Positions 16,949-25,587 of a DNA stretch of 64,000 bases are shown piece by piece. Position numbers and translations under genes: made by a program. The notes under the pieces are model-generated. The model saw only the letters and a list, made by a program, of their open reading frames with translations, did no database searches and was not told where the DNA came from. This DNA comes from Archangiaceae bacterium (GTDB lineage Bacteria; Myxococcota; Myxococcia; Myxococcales; Myxococcaceae), in contig JADJNS010000005.1 of NCBI GenBank assembly GCA_016714225.1, forward strand, positions 62,001 to 126,000, in the 5' to 3' direction. Positions within the stretch are counted from its first letter, which is position 1, and every line of letters begins with the position of its first letter.

Positions 16949-18343
16949 ATGGCCGACCTGCTCTCACTGCTGTCGCTCGGAGCCAACGCGCTGTCGGCGC
17001 ACCGCGCGGCCAGCGCCACCGCCAGCCACAACCTCGAGAACGCCAACACCCCCGGCTACTCGCGCCAGCGCGCCAACCTGGCCGCGGTGCTGCCCGCCTA
17101 CCGGCTGGGCGGCTCGTTCATCGGCCGCGGCGTGGGGCTCGAGAGCGTCAGCCAGGCCCGCGACTTCGGCGCCGAGCGCCAGTTCACCCTCGCCAGCGAG
17201 GCCAAGAGCCGAAGCTCGGCGCAGGCCGACGCGCTCGAGGCGCTCTCGGCGCTCGACCCGCAGGCGGCGGGCGCCATCGGCGGCTCCATCTCCGACTTCT
17301 ACAGCGCGATGCGCCAGCTGCAGCAGAACCCCGGCGACATCTCGCTGCGCCAGGCCGCGGTGGGCCAGGCCAGGTCGGTGGGCCTCGCCTTCAACCGTAC
17401 CGCGCTGGGCCTCGACGGCGCCCGCGACGCGGTCGACGCGAAGCTGGGCGCGGGCCTCTCAGAGGTGAACCAGCTCACCCAGCAGATGGCCGACCTCAAC
17501 AGCCAGGTGCGCCAGGCGCGCGCCAGCGGGGCCGAGCCCAACGACCTGCTCGACGCGCGGCAGAAGACCCAAGACCGCCTGGTCGAGCTGCTCGGCGTGC
17601 AGCCGATACCCACCAAAGACGGCGACGTGAACCTCTCGCTCGCCGACGGCTCGTCGGTGGTGACCGGCGCCGTCGCCGCGAAGCTGTCGACCTCGGTCGA
17701 CGCCGCCAACAACGGCCACCTCGCCATCGTCGCCACCCGCGCCGACGGCAGCGGCTCGAGCACCGTCACCACCGCGCTGGGCGGGCAGTGGGGCGGCATG
17801 ATTACCGCGCGCGACGGAGCGCTGAAGAGCGCCGAGAGCGCGCTCGACACCCTGGCCACCGACTGGTCGGCCGCGGTGAACACCGTGCACGCCGCCGGCT
17901 TCGCGCTCGACGGCAGCACCGGCCGCGCGCTGTTCACCGGCACCAGCGCCGCGACGCTGAGCATCAACGCCGCGGTGCTGGCCGACCCCAAGCTGCTGGC
18001 CGGCGCCGCCAGCGCCGCGACCGTGCCGGGCGACGGCACCAACTTCCAGGCCCTCATCGGCACCGAGAGCACCGCCCTGAGCGGCGGCCTCGACGCGCTC
18101 GACGCGCTGGCCAGCATCGTGTCGGGCTACGGCGCCTCGGCTGCGAGCGCGCGCGCCACCGCCGACGCCGACGGCGCGGTGCTCGACCACGCCACCTCGC
18201 TGCGCGAGTCGGTGTCGGGGGTGAGCGTCGACGAAGAGATGATCGAGCTGACCAAGGCCCAGCGCGGGTTCGAGGCGGCGATGAAGGTCATCACCACTGC
18301 CAACGAGATGCTCGACACCCTGATGTCGCTGAAGAGCCCGTGA
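16949..18343 (+). CDS. flgK: Flagellar hook-associated protein 1, FlgK
   Basis: This 464-residue junction protein begins with the axial motif (SHNLENANTPGYSRQRANLA). The N-terminal helical domain continues to about residue 190 (EVNQLTQQMADLNSQVRQAR), and the C-terminal helix is EEMIELTKAQRGFEAAMKVI. It links hook and filament together with FlgL. AGAGGA lies just before the ATG. Length is on the short side of the family. Confidence 0.96.
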   Translation: MADLLSLLSLGANALSAHRAASATASHNLENANTPGYSRQRANLAAVLPAYRLGGSFIGRGVGLESVSQARDFGAERQFTLASEAKSRSSAQADALEALSALDPQAAGAIGGSISDFYSAMRQLQQNPGDISLRQAAVGQARSVGLAFNRTALGLDGARDAVDAKLGAGLSEVNQLTQQMADLNSQVRQARASGAEPNDLLDARQKTQDRLVELLGVQPIPTKDGDVNLSLADGSSVVTGAVAAKLSTSVDAANNGHLAIVATRADGSGSSTVTTALGGQWGGMITARDGALKSAESALDTLATDWSAAVNTVHAAGFALDGSTGRALFTGTSAATLSINAAVLADPKLLAGAASAATVPGDGTNFQALIGTESTALSGGLDALDALASIVSGYGASAASARATADADGAVLDHATSLRESVSGVSVDEEMIELTKAQRGFEAAMKVITTANEMLDTLMSLKSP

Positions 18344-18356
18344 ACGGAGCTGAACG

Positions 18357-19238
18357 ATGCGAGTGAGCGACCGCTGGATGTACGAGCAGAACACCTCGAC
18401 GCTGCAGCGCCAGAAGACCGCCCACGCCAAGGCGCTGGGAGAGGTGAGCAGCGGCACCCGCGTCACCCACCCGTGGGAAGACCCGGCCGCGGCGGGCCGC
18501 GCCGTGGCGCACGAGGCCAACACCAAGGCCTTCAGCGCGGTGGGCACCGCGGTGCAGCGCGCCTCGGACGAGCTGAACAGCATCGATGCGGGCCTGGGCG
18601 ATGTGGTCGAGTCGCTCTCTCGCGCGCGCGAGCTGGCGGTGCAGCTGTCGAACGACTCGTACTCGGCCAGCGAGCGCGCCGGCGCCGCGGCCGAGGTCAC
18701 CGGCCTGTTCAACTCGGTGGTGGCGAGCCTCAACCGCGAGGTGGGCGGGCGCTACGTGTTCGGCGGGTACAAAGACGGGAGCGCACCGTTCGACGCGGCG
18801 GGCAACTTTCTCGGCGACGGCAACGTGCGCAAGGTCGAGGTGGCCAAGGGCGTGTGGCAGGACGCCAGCATCGCCACCGACGCGGCCATCAAGGGCGTGG
18901 GCGGCGGCACCGACGTGCTGGCCACGCTGCAGAACCTGGCCACCGCGCTGTCGACGAACAACACCACCAACGTGCGCGCGTCGCTCGACCTGCTCTCGAG
19001 CTCCATCAGCCAGGTGTCGCAGGCCCGCTCGCAGGCGGGGGCGCACGCGGCGCTCTTCGACGTGGCCCAGGCCACCGCGCGCGCCGGCCGCGACGACGAG
19101 CAGGCGCAGCTCTCGAGCGAGGTCGATGCCGACCCCTTCGACGCGGCCACCCGGCTGGCTCAGGCCGAGGCCAGCCTCGAGGCCAGCATCGAGTCGGTGT
19201 CTCGCAGCGGGAAGCTGACGCTGCTGGGTAAGATGTGA
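18357..19238 (+). CDS. flgL: Flagellar hook-associated protein 3, FlgL
   Basis: This 293-residue protein starts MRVSDRWMYEQNTSTLQRQK and has the flagellin-like N-terminal coiled coil (LNSIDAGLGDVVESLSRARE). The VGGRYVFGGYKDGSAPFDAA segment is diagnostic for FlgL, and the C-terminal helix is AATRLAQAEASLEASIESVS. It directly follows flgK by 13 nt and overlaps the next gene by 4 nt. Confidence 0.95.
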   Translation: MRVSDRWMYEQNTSTLQRQKTAHAKALGEVSSGTRVTHPWEDPAAAGRAVAHEANTKAFSAVGTAVQRASDELNSIDAGLGDVVESLSRARELAVQLSNDSYSASERAGAAAEVTGLFNSVVASLNREVGGRYVFGGYKDGSAPFDAAGNFLGDGNVRKVEVAKGVWQDASIATDAAIKGVGGGTDVLATLQNLATALSTNNTTNVRASLDLLSSSISQVSQARSQAGAHAALFDVAQATARAGRDDEQAQLSSEVDADPFDAATRLAQAEASLEASIESVSRSGKLTLLGKM

Positions 19239-21229
19239 GCCCCGTCGACGTCGCGACGCTGTCGATCGACGACGCCTTCGCGGCGCTCGCGAAGCTGCCG
19301 CGCGCCGCCCCCCCGCTCGAGGCGCACGTCGAGACGCTGGTGTCGCTCAAGCGGCGGTGGAGAACCCTGCGCCGCGTGCTCGCCGGCCCCGAGCGTGACG
19401 CGCTCGAGCTGGCGCCCGCGCTGCTGGCCTGCAGCTTCGACGCCCCGGGCCTCAAGTCAGACACTCCCGGCGTCGAGGGGTTTCGGCCCGCGGGCCGCTA
19501 CCAGGCGCTGGCCCGCAGGCTCGGGCTGCCCAACCTCATCAGCCCGCAGACGGGCCGCCGGCTGGCGGCTGCGATTCTGGTGCTGCACGAAGACGGGCAG
19601 GTGCGGGTGCTGGTTGAACCCGCCGAGGCGATTTCGACCTCGTTCGTGGCCCGCATCGCCGAGCGCTGTGCCGCCGCCACCGAGCTGTTCGCGAAGCTCA
19701 AGCTGCCGTTGCGCTTCGAGCTCTTGCGCCCCGGCGTGCTCGACCCGCCCGCGCTGGCCCGCCTGCTGGCGCTGGGCGCGCTGCGTGCAGGCAGACCGGG
19801 CAAGTGGCTCACCGAAGCGATGCGCGCGGTGCCGGTGACGCCTCAGTTGAGGCGCGCCTGGGTACCCCATGCTCCGACTCCCTACTGCCGGGTGCGACTG
19901 ATGCTGGGCGTTGAGCCCCAGCTCGAGGCGCCGCGGTTGGACCCCTTCGCCGAGATGCGGGTGCTGCGCGTCGAGCTCTTGCGGGCGTTGAAGAAGACTC
20001 CGCTGTTCGATCGGCCGACGTTTCGCGCGCACCTGAAGCGCGAGCTGCTGCCGGGCCGGGTCCCGGCGAGCCTGCTGCCGGCGCTGCGCGAGGCGACCGC
20101 GAAAATCACCCGCAAGAACGCCCCGCAGCTCAAGGCGAGCATCTCGAGCGGTGGAGTCGAGCTGTCGCTGAACGAGCTGCCGTTCGCCTCGGCGCGCACG
20201 CTGCTGCAGGCGCGGGTGCGGGCGTTGCTGCTGGCGCACGCGCTGTGGGGCTTCGTGCCCGACGTGTGGCTGACCGGCCCGCAGTGGAAGAAGCTGGCGC
20301 AGCGGCTGGGCACCGAGAAGGTGCGCACCACCCTGCTCTTCGCGCTGGCCTCTGAAGGCACCGCGCTGTGCCTCACGTTGAAGGCGGGGCGCGAGCCGCG
20401 CATGCGCGAGCTCGACGCGACCCAGACGCTGAAGCGAATCATCTCGGCGGCGGCCGAAGGTCACCTGGTCGAGCTGGTGCCGTGCTCGCAGCTGCAAGAG
20501 CTCGAGGCGATGCGCCTGTCGCAGATTGCGTGGCGCGCTGCGGCCAACTCGGGCGAGCCGCTGAGCATCGCGGTGGGCGCGCGCACGCTGCGCTACGCCG
20601 ACGGCAGCTTCAAGAGCTACTCGACGCGGCTGTTTCACGCGCGGCCGAGGCGGGTGGTGCCGCTCGACGTGGCGCCGCTGAACAAGAACGCGCAGGCGCT
20701 GGGCTCGGTGGTCGAGTGCGACGCGCACCTCGACGGCGACGGCGCGGTGATGGCGTACCGCTCGAAGGGCTGGGCGTTTCGCGAGCGGGTGAGCCTCGAC
20801 GCGCTGTCGTCGCACCTGAACAGCACCTCGGCCATCTGCGCGGCGCACTTCGAGCACCCCAAGTTCGTGCTGACGCTCGACGACGGGCTGACGAAGCGCC
20901 TCAAGTCGGGCCGGGTGCAGTCGGCGCCGGCGTGCGCCCTCGAGGTTCGCGGCGACCTGACCCGGGGGCTCAAGATCAGCTGCCAGGGCCAGACGTTCGC
21001 CTCGCGCGAGCTCAAAGCCGCAGCCGAGACGATTCTCTCGGCGTGGCAGGTGGGCATTCGCGGCGCGCTCGACGTGAGGTTCTGCGCGGTGGGCGTCAGC
21101 GGCGCCCACGGCGAGGCGATCGCGTGCCTGTACGCGCGCTCGCTGGTGATTCGGCGGCTCAACGAGCACATCGACGTGATGGTGGGGCTCAAGGTGCGCC
21201 GCCGCTACGACTTCATCGTGCAGGGCTGA
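19235..21229 (+). CDS. Large uncharacterised protein coupled to flgL
   Basis: This 664-residue protein starts at a GTG overlapping the flgL stop (GTGA), so it appears to be translated with the hook-filament genes. It has no signal peptide or membrane helix and is rich in Arg, Leu and Ala. Distinctive parts are a region near 20-50 (ETLVSLKRRWRTLRRVLAGP) and a C-terminal end with EHIDVMVGLKVRRRYDFIVQ. I do not recognise a family or catalytic motif. Codon use looks the same as the neighbours and no frame break is visible. Its 3' end overlaps the convergent lipoprotein gene by 17 nt. Confidence 0.8.
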   Translation: MSPVDVATLSIDDAFAALAKLPRAAPPLEAHVETLVSLKRRWRTLRRVLAGPERDALELAPALLACSFDAPGLKSDTPGVEGFRPAGRYQALARRLGLPNLISPQTGRRLAAAILVLHEDGQVRVLVEPAEAISTSFVARIAERCAAATELFAKLKLPLRFELLRPGVLDPPALARLLALGALRAGRPGKWLTEAMRAVPVTPQLRRAWVPHAPTPYCRVRLMLGVEPQLEAPRLDPFAEMRVLRVELLRALKKTPLFDRPTFRAHLKRELLPGRVPASLLPALREATAKITRKNAPQLKASISSGGVELSLNELPFASARTLLQARVRALLLAHALWGFVPDVWLTGPQWKKLAQRLGTEKVRTTLLFALASEGTALCLTLKAGREPRMRELDATQTLKRIISAAAEGHLVELVPCSQLQELEAMRLSQIAWRAAANSGEPLSIAVGARTLRYADGSFKSYSTRLFHARPRRVVPLDVAPLNKNAQALGSVVECDAHLDGDGAVMAYRSKGWAFRERVSLDALSSHLNSTSAICAAHFEHPKFVLTLDDGLTKRLKSGRVQSAPACALEVRGDLTRGLKISCQGQTFASRELKAAAETILSAWQVGIRGALDVRFCAVGVSGAHGEAIACLYARSLVIRRLNEHIDVMVGLKVRRRYDFIVQG

Positions 21230-21947
21230 GCGCGGCTCGAGGCTCGACCAGCGGCACCCCGTCGAGGGTGAGCCCCTCGCGCGGCAGGAAGCCTTTCGGA
21301 GCCGTGGCGCGCGGCTTCAGCAGCAGGCCGTCGGGCGGAAGCCGGGGCCCGCGGAGCACTCCGCTGCGGAGCGCGCGGTCGCACGCGGGCACCTGGCGCC
21401 CGAGCTCGCGATGCACCGGCCGGTGCTCTTCGAAGGAGATGAGCTTGAGCCACTCGACAATCTTCTTCGACAGCAGCGCCTGGGTGCCCACGCCGACGAT
21501 GCCGACGCCGGCGCCGACGAGCTGCGCGGTCGCCGAGCGCGGCTGCTGCCAGCTGCGCAGCGGCGGGTTGGCGTTCGGGTCGACGTCGGCCCGCTGGCGT
21601 TCGAGAACCTGGTCGACCACCGCGCTGCCTCCGAAGGTGATGGCGGCGGCCGTGGCCAGGGCGCCGAGCACTCCGGCGACGCCCAGCACCACGTCGTTCG
21701 GCTTCGCATAGACGCTCTGGCTGCCGAGCTGGGTCGCCTCTTCGACGCAGTCGAAGCGCTCGACGACCGAGAGCTGCACGACGCCCTCTTCCTCCGCCCG
21801 CTCGACCTGCAGCTCGAGGCCCGACGAGGTGCGTGAGACCTCGAAGTAGACCGGCTCGTCCCACCGCTCTTCGACACGAAGGTCGTTCAGCGTCGCGCAC
21901 GCAGGCATCACCAGCAGCGCGAGCAGCGGGGGTGCCAGACGCGCCAT
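21213..21947 (-). CDS. Putative lipoprotein with two small-residue-rich hydrophobic segments
   Basis: This is a 244-residue product from the ATG at 21947. The signal ends LLVMPAC, a possible lipobox. It contains VVLGVAGVLGALATAAAITF and LVGAGVGIVGVGTQALL, two Gly/Ala-rich hydrophobic stretches that may insert in or pack against the membrane. The rest is charged and unrecognised. The gene is convergent with the 664-residue gene and shares 17 nt with it. Confidence 0.65.
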   Translation of the reverse strand: MARLAPPLLALLVMPACATLNDLRVEERWDEPVYFEVSRTSSGLELQVERAEEEGVVQLSVVERFDCVEEATQLGSQSVYAKPNDVVLGVAGVLGALATAAAITFGGSAVVDQVLERQRADVDPNANPPLRSWQQPRSATAQLVGAGVGIVGVGTQALLSKKIVEWLKLISFEEHRPVHRELGRQVPACDRALRSGVLRGPRLPPDGLLLKPRATAPKGFLPREGLTLDGVPLVEPRAALSPAR

Positions 21948-22037
21948 GCACACGCGCTGATTACGGCGGGCGCCGGTGGCGATTGCGCACGCAGGCTCCA
22001 TCGGGCCTGGGGCTGCGGGAAGGCGAGACGGGGCTTC

Positions 22038-22072
22038 GGGCGCGGGCGCGGGCGCGGGCGCGGGCATGTGGC
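22038..22072 (+). repeat. 35-bp (GGGCGC)4 element, plus orientation
   Basis: Four perfect GGGCGC units (22038-22061) are followed by GGGCATGTGGC. An identical 35-bp sequence occurs in reverse orientation at 46330-46364. It lies between the lipoprotein start (21947) and the DUF5989 stop. Confidence 0.85.
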
Positions 22073-22075
22073 CCA

Positions 22076-22240
22076 CTAGAACAGCGTGTAGACGAACGGC
22101 GAAGCCGGAGACGCCGCGGCGATCACCAGCGCGATGAGCGCCAGGCAGATGACCACCAGCACCAGCAGCCACGGGCGCTTGCTGCGCCACGCGTAGCCGA
22201 GCAGGTCGCGCGCGATGCGAACGGCATGGGGAGTCTTCAA
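22076..22240 (-). CDS. Small DUF5989-type membrane protein
   Basis: This 54-residue protein starts at a TTG that overlaps the carbamoyltransferase stop (TTGA). One membrane helix (WLLVLVVICLALIALVIAAA) follows a basic N-terminus (RDLLGYAWRSKRPW), and the end is SPFVYTLF. This is the pattern of the DUF5989 proteins regularly found beside carbamoyltransferase and SxtJ genes in polysaccharide loci. Its biochemical role is unknown. No ATG is available in frame. Confidence 0.78.
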   Translation of the reverse strand: MKTPHAVRIARDLLGYAWRSKRPWLLVLVVICLALIALVIAAASPASPFVYTLF

Positions 22241-23991
22241 TCGGGCTCGAATACTAGCGCCGGGCCCCGGTACTGCGGCTGGCGAGAGCGCTCGCAGACG
22301 AAGTCTTCGACCACCAGCACATCGACCTGGGTGCGCATGAAGCACGCGTACGCCTCGGCGGGGGTGCACACCATCGGCTCGCCGCGGGTGTTGAACGAGG
22401 TGTTCACCAGCACCGGGCACCCGGTGCGCGCCGCGAACGCGGTGAGCAGCGCGTGAAACCGGGGGTGCTGCGCGGCGTCGACGGTCTGCACCCGCGCCGA
22501 GCCGTCGAGGTGGGTCACCGCCGGCAGCGCGGCCCGCCTCTCGGCCAAGACCGGCGCGGTGAGCATCATGTACGGCGAGGCCACCGGCAGCTCGAACCAG
22601 GCGCGCGCGTCTTCTGCCCGCACCGCCGGAGCGAACGGCCGAAACGACTCGCGGCCCTTCACCTTGAGGTTCATCACCTTCTGCTGGTCGGGCCGCCGCG
22701 GGTCGCCCAGCAGCGAGCGCGAGCCGAGCGCCCGCGGGCCCCACTCCATGCGGCCCTGGAACCAGCCGACCACCGCGCCCTCGTCGAGCCGCCGCGCAAC
22801 GTAGGCGTCGAGCTGCGGCGCCGCCATACGCTCGCTCACCGCGCCGGCCTCGCGCAGCGCCTGCTCGACCTCGGCCGAAGAATACGACGGGCCGAGCAGA
22901 CCGCCGTTCAAGGCGTCGCGCCCCTCGCTGTGCCGCGGCTGCCCCAGGTACGCGTGCCACACCGCGAACGCCGCGCCCATCGCTCCGCCGGCATCGCCCG
23001 CGGCCGGCTGCACCCACAGCTGCTCGAAGCCGGTGCCCTCGCGCACCACCCGCCCGTTGGCCACGCAGTTGAGCGCCACGCCGCCGGCCAGGCACAGCGC
23101 CCGCTCTTGCGTCTGCGAGTGCAGGTCTCTGGCCAGCCGCAGCACGATGTCTTCGGTCACCGCCTGAATGCTGGCCGCGGCGTCCTGGTCGACCTCGCGC
23201 AGCGGAGCGCCGGGCGCGCGCGGCTCGGCGCCCAGCAGCGCATCGAAGCGGGCGGTGGTGAAGCGCTCGCCCCCCACCAGGTCGAAGTACGCCAGGTTCA
23301 GCGCGAACGAGCCGTCGGCCTTCACGTCGACCAATTCGCGGCGAATCAGGTCGGCGAAGCGCGGCTCGCCGTACGGCGCCAGGCCCATCAGCTTGTACTC
23401 GCCCGAGTTCACCTTGAAGCCGCACCAGCCGGTGAACGCCGAGTAGAGCAGCCCCAGCGAGTGGGGAAACCTCAGCTCTCGGGTCAGCTCGAGCACGTTG
23501 CCGTGCCCGACGCCGGCGGTGGCGGTGGCCCACTCGCCCACCCCGTCGAGCGTCAGCACCGCGGCGCGCTCGAACGGAGAGGGGAAGAAGGCGCTCGCCG
23601 CGTGGGCCTGGTGGTGCTCGGTGAACAGCACCTCACGCTCGACGCCCAGCTCGCGCTCGACTTCGCGGGCCACCCACAGCCGGCTCTCGAGCCACAGCGG
23701 CAGGGCCTTCAAGAACGTCTTCCACCCGCGCGGCACCGTGGCGAGGTGGGTTTCCAAGATGCGCGCCAGCTTGGGCACCGGCCGGTCGTAGAAGACGACG
23801 TGGTCGAGGCGCGCCGCGTCGATGCCCGCCTCGCGCAGGCAGTACGCCACCGCGCGCGAGGGAAACGAGGCGTCGTGGCGCTTGCGGGTGAAGCGCTCTT
23901 CTTGCGCCGCCGCCACCACCTCGCCGTCGCGCAACAGGCACGCCGCGCTGTCGTGGTAGTACGCCGAGACGCCGAGCACGTAGACGGTCAT
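22237..23991 (-). CDS. Carbamoyltransferase (TobZ/NodU/CmcH family)
   Basis: This 584-residue enzyme transfers a carbamoyl group, through carbamoyl-adenylate, to a hydroxyl, usually on a sugar. The Kae1-like N-terminal domain opens TVYVLGVSAYYHDSAACLL and carries the metal-site motif EHHQAHAA (His126/127/130). The YrdC-like C-terminal domain contains GRMEWGPRALGSRSLLGDPR and TSFNTRGEPMVC. The ATG at 23991 overlaps the SxtJ stop; the longer open frame upstream was rejected. It is flanked by SxtJ and DUF5989, the usual triad of surface-polysaccharide loci, but here lies inside a flagellar region. The substrate is unknown. Confidence 0.93.
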   Translation of the reverse strand: MTVYVLGVSAYYHDSAACLLRDGEVVAAAQEERFTRKRHDASFPSRAVAYCLREAGIDAARLDHVVFYDRPVPKLARILETHLATVPRGWKTFLKALPLWLESRLWVAREVERELGVEREVLFTEHHQAHAASAFFPSPFERAAVLTLDGVGEWATATAGVGHGNVLELTRELRFPHSLGLLYSAFTGWCGFKVNSGEYKLMGLAPYGEPRFADLIRRELVDVKADGSFALNLAYFDLVGGERFTTARFDALLGAEPRAPGAPLREVDQDAAASIQAVTEDIVLRLARDLHSQTQERALCLAGGVALNCVANGRVVREGTGFEQLWVQPAAGDAGGAMGAAFAVWHAYLGQPRHSEGRDALNGGLLGPSYSSAEVEQALREAGAVSERMAAPQLDAYVARRLDEGAVVGWFQGRMEWGPRALGSRSLLGDPRRPDQQKVMNLKVKGRESFRPFAPAVRAEDARAWFELPVASPYMMLTAPVLAERRAALPAVTHLDGSARVQTVDAAQHPRFHALLTAFAARTGCPVLVNTSFNTRGEPMVCTPAEAYACFMRTQVDVLVVEDFVCERSRQPQYRGPALVFEPD

Positions 23992-24395
23992 CAGCCCAGC
24001 CGCTCGAAGTCTTCGCGCCGCAGCGTCTTCTTCTCGCGGGTCAGCCAGTACGTCGGGCCCGAGCGGCCGCGCCGCGCGCCCAGCAGGTCGACCCGAAAGA
24101 GCGCCAGCAACAGCCGCAGCGGCAAGAGCACCCCGACGAACACCACCGTGAGCAGCAGCGGCGTGGTCACCTTGCGCAGCTGCTCGCCCACGCCCATCCA
24201 GACGGCGCGCAGCGGCCGCACCGCGCGCGGAGCAGCGAGCGAGGCCAGCCAGAGCGCGGCGCCCGCGCCGGCGAGCGCCAGGCACCGCTCGACCGGCTGG
24301 CCGTGCCGCCACCCGTAGCCGCCGGCGGCCGCCGCCACCGCGAACATGAACAGCCCGAACGCGCGCACCTGCGCGTCGGTGGCGGGGGTCTTCAC
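23991..24395 (-). CDS. SxtJ-family membrane protein
   Basis: This 134-residue protein starts at a GTG overlapping the SGNH hydrolase stop (GTGA). It has membrane helices near residues 12-28 and 40-58 and a longer one at about 75-98 (TTPLLLTVVFVGVLLPLRLL), ending with the charged tail TREKKTLRREDFERLG. This matches the SxtJ family first named from saxitoxin clusters and common beside carbamoyltransferases. Its function is not established. Confidence 0.8.
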   Translation of the reverse strand: MKTPATDAQVRAFGLFMFAVAAAAGGYGWRHGQPVERCLALAGAGAALWLASLAAPRAVRPLRAVWMGVGEQLRKVTTPLLLTVVFVGVLLPLRLLLALFRVDLLGARRGRSGPTYWLTREKKTLRREDFERLG

Positions 24396-25378
24396 GGCGC
24401 GCGCGCCTGAAGGGTGTCGAGCCAGCCCTCGCCCAGCTGCTGCCCGAGCGCGCGGTCGATGGCCTGCGCGGTGAGGCGGTGGCCCAGCGGGTTGAAGTGG
24501 TGCTCGAGCAGGTAGGGGTTCTCGGCGCTCTCGGCGATGGGCGGGTAGACGTCGATGAGCCCCGGCCCGAACTGCAGCGCGCGGTGGCCGACGTGCGGCT
24601 CGTCGGGCAGCGCGAAGCGCGTCGACGGCCGGTCGGGCAGCTGCACCACGAAGAAGGCCTGGCCGCGCGCGGCCGTCTCGCGCCGCAGCGCGCCGAGCGC
24701 CTCGAGCACCAGGCGCTGACCCTGGCCCTGGTCGTACGGCTGGCGCGGCAAGAGCTTGTGCACCAATTCGAGCAGAAACGAGGGGTGGCCGCCGAGCAGC
24801 ACCACCGGGTTCGAGAACAGGTAGCCGTCGGCCCACACGAAGCGGGTGACCGCGTCTTCTTCGTCGTTGGGGTAGTGCGCCAGCAGCACCAGGTCGGGTG
24901 CGAAGCGCTCGCCCCAGGCGCGGTACAGCCCCAGCTCTTCGCGGGTGCCGTACGAGGGCACCCCGGCGTTCACCACCGTCACGCGGCGAGACGTGCGCGC
25001 GCGCCACGTCGCCTGCAGCACCGAGGGGAACGTCTCGCTCGACTCGACCCCGATGCCGAACACGAAAGAGTCGCCCAGCACCAGCGCCCGCAGCTCGCCC
25101 GGCGCCTTCGCCGGCACCTCGGCCCCGCGCAGGCCCAGCGCGTTGGTGTCGACGGTGAAGTGCAGCTGCAGCGGCGGCCAGTCGGTCACCCGGCTCACCC
25201 CCGGTGCCATCACCCACCCCACCTCGGCGCTCGGCCGAAAGCCGTTTCGCAGCAGGCGCCCGGCCGGGTGTACCCACCCCACGAAGCCGCGAAGGCCCAG
25301 CTCCAGGGCGATTGCCGCCAGGGCGACCCTCAGCGCCGCGCGCCTCCACCGCCCGGTCGCGGCCACAGGGCTCTGCAT
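24392..25378 (-). CDS. SGNH/GDSL-type hydrolase, membrane-anchored
   Basis: This 328-residue protein has one N-terminal hydrophobic helix (ALRVALAAIALELGLRGFVG). The SGNH fold shows block I VLGDSFVFG (Ser104), an Asn block NAGVPSYGT near 137, and a C-terminal HFNPLGHRL with the catalytic His. These enzymes often act as acetyl-esterases or acyltransferases on cell-surface sugars. It is the first gene of the four-gene cassette ending in DUF5989. All junctions overlap by 4 nt. Confidence 0.85.
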   Translation of the reverse strand: MQSPVAATGRWRRAALRVALAAIALELGLRGFVGWVHPAGRLLRNGFRPSAEVGWVMAPGVSRVTDWPPLQLHFTVDTNALGLRGAEVPAKAPGELRALVLGDSFVFGIGVESSETFPSVLQATWRARTSRRVTVVNAGVPSYGTREELGLYRAWGERFAPDLVLLAHYPNDEEDAVTRFVWADGYLFSNPVVLLGGHPSFLLELVHKLLPRQPYDQGQGQRLVLEALGALRRETAARGQAFFVVQLPDRPSTRFALPDEPHVGHRALQFGPGLIDVYPPIAESAENPYLLEHHFNPLGHRLTAQAIDRALGQQLGEGWLDTLQARAP

Positions 25379-25497
25379 CTGCGCGAATTCGTAGCACGCG
25401 CCCCGCGCGCCCAGTGGGTCGAATCGCGCCGCCGGGTCAGCCCTGAACCAGGCAAATCACCTGATCCACCGCGCACATCGGACGTCGCCTGTACGCC

Positions 25498-25525
25498 TTA
25501 ATGGCCGCGCGAGTCGGGACGAAAA
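25498..25525 (+). promoter_or_regulatory. Candidate sigma-28 promoter of fliC
   Basis: TTAA (25498-25501), 16 nt, then GACGAAAA (25518-25525) resembles the sigma-28 consensus TAAA-N15-GCCGATAA with six of eight matches at -10 and one extra spacer base. It lies about 60 nt before the flagellin ATG. FlgM in the window implies a sigma-28 exists. Confidence 0.35.
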
Positions 25526-25587
25526 GAATGCATGAGGGCTGATGAGAACAGCGCCCTCCTCAACCCGAACAAGAAGGAAAACCTGTC

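Noticed and set aside
22076..25378. Saxitoxin-like biosynthesis cluster
   Set aside because: SxtJ and carbamoyltransferase homologs are widespread in polysaccharide loci, and no sxtA, sxtG or other core genes are present.
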